The notes under the pieces are model-generated. The model did not search any database, was not told the origin of the DNA, and was given only the letters and a program-made list of their open reading frames with translations. Shown in pieces: positions 7,407 to 11,984 of a DNA stretch of 11,984 nucleotides; the first letter of the stretch is position 1, and every line of letters starts with the position of its first letter. The translations under genes were made by a program, and so were the position numbers. This stretch comes from Burkholderiales bacterium (lineage in GTDB: Bacteria > Pseudomonadota > Gammaproteobacteria > Burkholderiales > JAEUMW01), in contig JAEUMX010000186.1 in the NCBI GenBank assembly GCA_016791285.1, positions 1 to 11,984 on the forward strand, written 5' to 3'.

Positions 7407-8302
7407 CAGAGTCCGAGCCGCTCCCAGAAGCTCCTGGCGCGAGGCTTCTCGAAGAAGGTGTGCTGGATCTCGATTTCTTCGCCGGGCTTGAGATCGACCT
7501 GTACGTTCCGGCTCGGATGCCCCGCGCGCTTGAGCTCGACCGTCTGCCGCCCCGCAGGCAGCTCCAGCGTCTTGAGGGGCGGTGCCATGCCCTTGTAGGC
7601 GCTGTCCACGATCACTTCCGCCACGGGTCGGACCGCGAGCCGGACGATGCCGGGCTGCCGCTTCGCCTCGATGATCTTCTTCGCCTCGCGCGCGCCGAAT
7701 CCGCCCGCGATCACGAGGGCCGCGGCGGCCAATGCGGCGAGGACAGCGCGCCGGCCGATCCACACGCCTTTGGATGTGGCGGGACTCGACGCGGGTTCGA
7801 ACAGGAAAACCTCGTGGGCGCGGATGGCGCTGTCGGTGCGCGTCCCGATCGGCCGGAAGCCCGGGTCGGCGGCGGCGTCGCGAAACGCGCGCGAAGCGAC
7901 GATCTGGCCGGGCTCGGCAAAGCCTGCAAGCGTCTCGGCCACCGCGATGCCATCGCCCGTGACGCCGATCGCACCGCCTGCCTCGGCGAGCTGAACCGGT
8001 CCGCGATTGAGCGCGGCATGCAGCTGGCAGCCCGGCACGTCGTCATGAGGGAAGAGCGCGGGGCGCACCGCGCGGGCGGTCGAGAGTGCGGCGCCGGGGT
8101 CGCCCAGGAACACCACCGCCGTGCCGGCGGTCGTGTCGACCACGATCCGGTCGGCCGGCGCCAGGTGGCCGATTGCCGAAGCGAGCAGGGTGTTCAGGCG
8201 TTCGCGCAGCGCGAGCTGCTCGCGGGTCGGGCGCTTGGGGTAGGCGTGAATGCCGAGGACGAGCGTGTCGGCGATGACGGTCCGGGCCGTGGCCTCGGTC
8301 AT
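7406..8302 (-). CDS. Degenerate cyclase-domain membrane protein with PEGA-like C-terminus
   Basis: 298 residues. Residues about 11-170 resemble a class III adenylate/guanylate cyclase domain: HAALNRGPV (95-103) and GVTGDGIAVAETLAGFAEPGQIVASRAFRDA (113-143) match the conserved second half. The two metal-binding aspartates look lost: LGIHAY (15-21) stands where families have xDxxGY, and TTAGTAVVF (57-65) where they have xxGDGxxxxF. It is therefore probably a non-catalytic, perhaps ligand- or protein-binding, pseudocyclase. One membrane helix (about 187-203) follows, then a PEGA-like beta domain (about 219-283; PAGRQTVELKRAGHPSRNVQVDLKPGEE). Positive charges are heavier after the helix (R205, K208, K209, K214, R215), so topology is unclear. 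ATG 8302 is chosen because homology begins soon after it; a TTG at 8338 would add 12 residues. It lies 46 nt after metG and is coupled to the kinase. Confidence 0.8.
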   Translation of the reverse strand: MTEATARTVIADTLVLGIHAYPKRPTREQLALRERLNTLLASAIGHLAPADRIVVDTTAGTAVVFLGDPGAALSTARAVRPALFPHDDVPGCQLHAALNRGPVQLAEAGGAIGVTGDGIAVAETLAGFAEPGQIVASRAFRDAAADPGFRPIGTRTDSAIRAHEVFLFEPASSPATSKGVWIGRRAVLAALAAAALVIAGGFGAREAKKIIEAKRQPGIVRLAVRPVAEVIVDSAYKGMAPPLKTLELPAGRQTVELKRAGHPSRNVQVDLKPGEEIEIQHTFFEKPRARSFWERLGL

Positions 8303-8348
8303 GACAGGGCGGGTGGCGGGTTGCTGCTCCCTCCTCAACCGCGGCGCG

Positions 8349-10421
8349 TCAGCTCACCTTCATGCCTGGCTTTGCGCCGGTGTCCGGGCCGAGAAGGTAG
8401 AGGCCCGGGCCGTCGCCCGAGGCAGCAAGGACCATGCCCTGAGATGTCCCGAACTTCATCTTGCGCGGAGCCAGGTTGGCGACCATGACCGTGAGCCGCC
8501 CGTTCAGGAGCGCAGGGTCGTAGGCGGACTTGATGCCGGCGAACACCATGCGCATCTCGCCGCCCAAGTCGAGCGTCAGCTTGAGCAGCTTGTCCGCGCC
8601 CTCGACGTGCTCGGCGCTCACGATGCGCGCGATCCGCAGATCGACCTTCTCGAAGTCGTCGAGCGAGATCGTTCCCGCCCAGGGCTGCTGGTGCGCCCGA
8701 GCCTCGGCGTGGCGCTGCGGCGATTGGGGCGGCGCGTGGAGCGATTCGCGATTCGCGTCGACCAGGGCCTGCACCTGTTTCGGGTCGATGCGGGTCATCA
8801 GGTGTCGATAGGGATCGATGGCGTGTGCGAGCAGCAGCGTGCCCACGTCGCGCCAGGCGAGGGGGGCAACCCGGAGAAAGTCCTCCACGCGCTCCGCGAC
8901 CGACGGGAGCACGGGCTTCAGATAGATGGTGAGCCAGCGAAAGACGTTGAGCACGACCGTGCACACCTCGTGCAGCTCGCCGGCCTGGTCCGGGCGCTTC
9001 GCGAGCTCCCAGGGTTTGCGCGCGTCGACGTAATGATTCGCCACGTCCGCGCAGCGCATGATCTCCCGCACCGCCTTGCCGAATTCGCGGCCCTCGAAGC
9101 TCGCCTGAATCACCTCTGCCGTGTCGCGGATCTCCTCCATCCAGGGCTCGATCGGAATGGTCTCTGCGAGTCGTCCGCCGAAACGGCTCGCGATGAACCC
9201 GGCGGCGCGACTCGCGATGTTGACGTACTTGCCGATCAGATCCGAGTTCACCCGGGCGACGAAATCGTCGAGGTTGAGGTCGATGTCCTCCATGGTCCCG
9301 TTCAACTTCGCCGCGTAGTAGTAGCGCAGCCATTCGGGGTTGAGTCCCTGCTTCAGGTAGCTTTCGGCGGTAATGAACGTCCCGCGGGACTTAGACATCT
9401 TCTCGCCGTTCACGGTGAGGAAGCCGTGAGCAAAGATCTTCGACGGCGTGCGGTAGCCGGCGAACTCCAGCATCGCGGGCCAGAAGAGGGCGTGGAAGTA
9501 GAGGATGTCCTTGCCGATGAAGTGGACCAGCTCGGTGTCGTGGCCCGGGCGCAGAAAATCGGCGACCTCCAGGCGCGCGCCCTCGGCACGCTGTTGGGCG
9601 ACGTAGTTCTGGAAGGCGCCGAAGTAGCCCACCGGCGCGTCGAGCCAGACGTAGAAGAACTTGGCGCCCTCGGTGCCCGGGATCGGAAAGCCGAAGTAGG
9701 GCGGATCGCGCGAGATGTCCCAATCGGTGAGCCTGTCGTCGCCTGCTTCGCCCAGCCACTCCTGCATCTTGTTCGACGCTTCGGGCTGCAAGCGGCCCGG
9801 CTCGCGCGTCCAGCGGCGCAGGAAGCTCACACAGTCGGGGTGCGCGAGGTGGAAGAAGTGATGTTGCGATGCCTTGCGGACGGGCGCTGCACCCGAGACG
9901 GCCGAATACGGGTGCTTGAGGTCGGTCGGCGCGTAGGTCGCGCCGCACACCTCGCAGGCGTCGCCGTACTGATCCTTCGCGCCGCATTTCGGACACTCGC
10001 CCTTGATGTAGCGGTCCGGCAGGAACATCTCCTTGACCGGGTCGTAGAACTGCTCCACCTCGCGCCGGACGATCAGCCCCCGGGCGTCGAGCGCGCGGTA
10101 GATCTCCTCGCAGAAGCTCCGGTTCTCGCGCGAATTGGTGGTGTAGTAATTGTCGAAATCGACGTGGAAGCCGTCGAAGTCGCGCTTGTGCTCGTGCCAG
10201 ACACGCTCGATCAGCGCTTCCGGCGTGATGCCCTCCTTCTCGGCGCGCAGCATGATCGGCGTGCCGTGCGTGTCGTCGGCGCAGACGTAATGCACCTCGT
10301 GCCCGAGCATCTTCTGGAAGCGCACCCAGATGTCGGTCTGGATGTACTCGACCAGGTGCCCCAGGTGAATGGCGCCGTTGGCGTAGGGCAGGGCGGAGGT
10401 GACGAGGAGGCGGCGGGTCAT
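8349..10421 (-). CDS. metG: Methionyl-tRNA synthetase
   Basis: 690-residue class I aminoacyl-tRNA synthetase that charges tRNA-Met in the cytoplasm, supplying initiator and elongator Met-tRNA. Seen: [16 protein letters not shown] (7-22) with the HIGH-type signature [13 protein letters not shown] (48-56), a zinc knuckle with C143, C146, C156 and C159, [14 protein letters not shown] (257-270), [18 protein letters not shown] (301-318) and KMSKS (341-345). The C-terminal EMAP/OB-fold tRNA-binding domain (about 583-690) begins around [31 protein letters not shown], the dimerising long form as in E. coli MetG. The frame is open to 10487, but the ATG at 10421 is chosen since family proteins begin just before [10 protein letters not shown] and a putative promoter lies in the extra stretch. 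It appears to be the first gene of the long minus-strand run. Confidence 0.98.
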   Translation of the reverse strand: MTRRLLVTSALPYANGAIHLGHLVEYIQTDIWVRFQKMLGHEVHYVCADDTHGTPIMLRAEKEGITPEALIERVWHEHKRDFDGFHVDFDNYYTTNSRENRSFCEEIYRALDARGLIVRREVEQFYDPVKEMFLPDRYIKGECPKCGAKDQYGDACEVCGATYAPTDLKHPYSAVSGAAPVRKASQHHFFHLAHPDCVSFLRRWTREPGRLQPEASNKMQEWLGEAGDDRLTDWDISRDPPYFGFPIPGTEGAKFFYVWLDAPVGYFGAFQNYVAQQRAEGARLEVADFLRPGHDTELVHFIGKDILYFHALFWPAMLEFAGYRTPSKIFAHGFLTVNGEKMSKSRGTFITAESYLKQGLNPEWLRYYYAAKLNGTMEDIDLNLDDFVARVNSDLIGKYVNIASRAAGFIASRFGGRLAETIPIEPWMEEIRDTAEVIQASFEGREFGKAVREIMRCADVANHYVDARKPWELAKRPDQAGELHEVCTVVLNVFRWLTIYLKPVLPSVAERVEDFLRVAPLAWRDVGTLLLAHAIDPYRHLMTRIDPKQVQALVDANRESLHAPPQSPQRHAEARAHQQPWAGTISLDDFEKVDLRIARIVSAEHVEGADKLLKLTLDLGGEMRMVFAGIKSAYDPALLNGRLTVMVANLAPRKMKFGTSQGMVLAASGDGPGLYLLGPDTGAKPGMKVS

Positions 10422-10446
10422 GAGCGGGCGGAACTTAAGGCTTTGA

Positions 10447-10455
10447 ATTGTAACA
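10447..10455 (-). promoter_or_regulatory. metG: Putative extended -10 promoter of metG
   Basis: On the minus strand TGTTACAAT fits an extended -10 element (TGnTATAAT, one mismatch). It lies about 26 nt before the metG ATG at 10421, which would give a 5' leader of roughly 20 nt. No convincing -35 is seen at 16-18 nt, which is tolerated for extended -10 promoters. The AT-rich pocket around it stands out from the GC-rich surroundings. This may be the promoter for the whole minus-strand run. Confidence 0.4.
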
Positions 10456-10545
10456 AATGGGTAGAAAGAAGGGTTCGCAATCGACATCGCGCAGTGTCTG
10501 CCTCTTCACCGTCGATTAGAATCCGGTCTCCCGCATCGCCCTCCC

Positions 10546-10552
10546 GAGGAAG
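10546..10552 (+). promoter_or_regulatory. Ribosome binding site of mrp
   Basis: GAGGAAG lies about 6-8 nt before the ATG at 10559 and supports that start. Confidence 0.65.
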
Positions 10553-10558
10553 CATCCC

Positions 10559-11647
10559 ATGACCATTTCCACCCTCCAGGTCGAGACCGCCCTGAAGGAA
10601 CTCGTCGATCCCAATACCGGCAAGGACTTCATCGCGACCAAGTCGGCCAAGAACATCAAGGTCGACGGCAATAACATCTCGCTCGACATCCTGCTCGGCT
10701 ATCCCGCAAAAAGCCAGATCGACGGCATCCGCCGCCAGGTCATCGACCAGCTGAAGCGCATCCCCGGCGTCGGCAACGTGAGCGCGAACGTGTCGGTGAA
10801 GATCATCGCGCACGCCGTGCAGCGCGGTGTCAAGCTGATCCCCAACGTGAAGAACATCGTCGCCATCGCGTCCGGCAAGGGCGGTGTGGGCAAGTCGACG
10901 ACCGCCGTGAACCTTGCCCTGGCGCTGGCGGCGGAGGGCGCGAGCGTCGGTGTGCTGGATGCCGACATCTACGGTCCGTCGCAGCCGATGATGCTCGGCA
11001 TCGCCGGTCGACCCGAGTCGGTGGACGGCAAGACCATCGAGCCGATGGAGGGGCACGGCGTCCAGGCCATGTCGATCGGCTTCCTGATCGAAGTGGACAC
11101 GCCGATGGTGTGGCGCGGGCCGATGGTGACCCAGGCGCTGGAGCAGCTCCTGACCGACACCCGCTGGCGCGAGATCGATTACCTGGTCGTGGACATGCCG
11201 CCCGGCACCGGGGACATCCAGCTTACCCTCGCGCAGAAGGTGCCGGTGACCGGCGCCGTGATCGTGACCACCCCCCAGGACATTGCGCTCATCGACGCGC
11301 GCAAGGGCTTCAAGATGTTCGAGAAGGTGAGCATTCCGATCCTGGGCGTGGTGGAGAACATGAGCCTTCACATCTGTCCCAACTGCGGCCACGAGTCCCA
11401 CATCTTCGGCAGCGGCGGCGGCGCGCAGATGTGCAAGGACTTCGGGGTCGATCTGCTCGGTTCGCTGCCGCTCGACATCGGCATCCGCGAGCAGGCCGAT
11501 TCGGGCATGCCGACCGTGGTGTCCGATCCGGACGGGCGCATCGCGCAGATCTACAAGCAGATCGCGCGGCGCATCGCGGTCAAGATCGCGGACCAGGCGC
11601 GGGACATGACCTCCGCATTCCCGAAGATCGTCATCCAGAACACTTGA
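10559..11647 (+). CDS. apbC: Iron-sulfur cluster carrier ATPase Mrp/ApbC
   Basis: 362-residue cytoplasmic P-loop ATPase of the Mrp/Nbp35/ApbC family, which binds and hands over [4Fe-4S] clusters to apo-proteins. Residues 1-about 85 are the MIP18 (DUF59) domain. The ATPase domain follows: deviant Walker [11 protein letters not shown] (105-114), [14 protein letters not shown] (134-147), [16 protein letters not shown] (211-226), [10 protein letters not shown] (237-246) and the cluster-binding CPNC (273-276). Length and domain order are normal for bacterial Mrp. It is divergent from metG and 59 bp upstream of dcd, an arrangement I remember as common in betaproteobacteria. It could help mature Fe-S proteins in general; no specific link to the hyf-like complex is shown. 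Not to be confused with the Mrp Na+/H+ antiporter. Confidence 0.97.
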   Translation: MTISTLQVETALKELVDPNTGKDFIATKSAKNIKVDGNNISLDILLGYPAKSQIDGIRRQVIDQLKRIPGVGNVSANVSVKIIAHAVQRGVKLIPNVKNIVAIASGKGGVGKSTTAVNLALALAAEGASVGVLDADIYGPSQPMMLGIAGRPESVDGKTIEPMEGHGVQAMSIGFLIEVDTPMVWRGPMVTQALEQLLTDTRWREIDYLVVDMPPGTGDIQLTLAQKVPVTGAVIVTTPQDIALIDARKGFKMFEKVSIPILGVVENMSLHICPNCGHESHIFGSGGGAQMCKDFGVDLLGSLPLDIGIREQADSGMPTVVSDPDGRIAQIYKQIARRIAVKIADQARDMTSAFPKIVIQNT

Positions 11648-11648
11648 G

Positions 11649-11699
11649 GCGAAGGCCGCGGTGCGTCCGCGAGCTTTCCGCCCCAGCAACCGCCTTCGC
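11649..11699 (+). other. Inverted repeat between mrp and dcd
   Basis: GCGAAGGC (11649-11656) is repeated inverted as GCCTTCGC (11692-11699), an 8-bp perfect stem starting two bases after the mrp stop. Inside the 35-base loop CGCGG (11657-11661) pairs with CCGCG (11667-11671). There is no T-run and dcd starts 8 bases later, so read-through with a structured spacer seems more likely than termination. Confidence 0.35.
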
Positions 11700-11706
11700 A
11701 ACCCAC

Positions 11707-11984
11707 ATGAGCATCAAGTCCGACCGCTGGATCCGCCGCATGGCGGAGGAACACCGCATGATCGCGCCGTTCGAGCCGAACCAGGTCAAGGAGGTCGACG
11801 GTCGTCGGGTGGTGTCGTACGGCACATCGAGCTACGGCTACGACATACGGTGCTCCGAGGAATTCAAGCTCTTCACCGACATCAACACGACGATCGTCGA
11901 CCCCAAGAGCTTCGACCCGAAGTCCTTCGTCGACGTGAAGGGTCCGTCCTGCATCATTCCGCCCAATTCCTTCGCGCTCGCGCG
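11707..11984 (+). CDS. dcd: dCTP deaminase, partial (N-terminal part)
   Basis: The first 92 codons are present; the rest lies beyond the right edge. The product deaminates dCTP to dUTP, feeding dTMP synthesis. The start [16 protein letters not shown], then [15 protein letters not shown], the signature [20 protein letters not shown] (37-56) and [10 protein letters not shown] match the standard N-terminal half of bacterial Dcd. The catalytic glutamate lies just past the cut. No strong Shine-Dalgarno precedes the ATG at 11707, fitting cotranscription with mrp, 59 bp upstream. Confidence 0.95.
   Translation, partial: MSIKSDRWIRRMAEEHRMIAPFEPNQVKEVDGRRVVSYGTSSYGYDIRCSEEFKLFTDINTTIVDPKSFDPKSFVDVKGPSCIIPPNSFALA

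Larger units (their letters stand above)
10422..10558. other. Divergent intergenic region between metG and mrp
   Basis: 137 bp with no gene. It holds the putative metG promoter (10447-10455). For mrp, a possible -10 TAGAAT lies at 10517-10522, with only a weak -35-like TGTCTG 16 nt upstream. No riboswitch, tRNA or clear operator was recognised. Confidence 0.5.

Noticed and set aside
8250..10562. A 770-residue plus-strand open frame
   Set aside because: It is antisense to metG, whose catalytic motifs are complete; the plus-strand translation has no recognisable domain.
10418..11701. A 427-residue minus-strand open frame opposite mrp
   Set aside because: It mirrors the mrp coding sequence and is rich in His/Asp/Arg with no motif, while mrp has all family signatures and a good ribosome site.
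1..11984. CRISPR arrays, insertion sequences, tRNA or rRNA genes
   Set aside because: No spaced repeat arrays, transposase motifs, terminal inverted repeats with target duplications, or cloverleaf-like stretches were seen.

Overview
The window is GC-rich, tightly packed bacterial DNA. Eight of nine genes can be named or placed in a family. The divergent metG / mrp(apbC)-dcd arrangement and the protein sequences point to a betaproteobacterium; this rests on remembered gene order and sequence style, not on a search.

Layout. From about 10421 leftwards to base 1, eight genes are read on the minus strand with almost no gaps: metG (methionyl-tRNA synthetase), a pseudocyclase/PEGA membrane protein, a Ser/Thr protein kinase with a C-terminal membrane anchor, then hyfB-, hyfC-, hyfE-, hyfF- and hyfG-like genes. 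The last runs off the left edge. Gaps are 51 nt or less, and four junctions are stop/start overlaps or one-base gaps. To the right of a 137-bp divergent promoter region, mrp (apbC) and the beginning of dcd (dCTP deaminase) are read on the plus strand.

Function. The five hyf-like genes encode the membrane and catalytic-type subunits of a complex I/hydrogenase-4-like assembly. Two are antiporter-like proton-translocating subunits (HyfB, HyfF), one is NuoH-like (HyfC), one is a small NuoK-related subunit (HyfE), and one is a fused NuoC-NuoD-like large subunit (HyfG). At the position where [NiFe]-hydrogenases carry the first CxxC nickel-binding motif, the HyfG-like protein has serines (S226 and S229). 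The complex is therefore unlikely to be a working hydrogenase. It best fits the poorly understood energy-converting-hydrogenase-related (Ehr) class.

The most interesting feature is the placement of a kinase and a degenerate cyclase-domain/PEGA membrane protein, translationally coupled to each other, directly upstream of this complex. This suggests, but does not prove, a signalling module controlling or sensing a redox-driven ion pump of unknown electron donor and acceptor. metG, mrp and dcd look like ordinary housekeeping genes.
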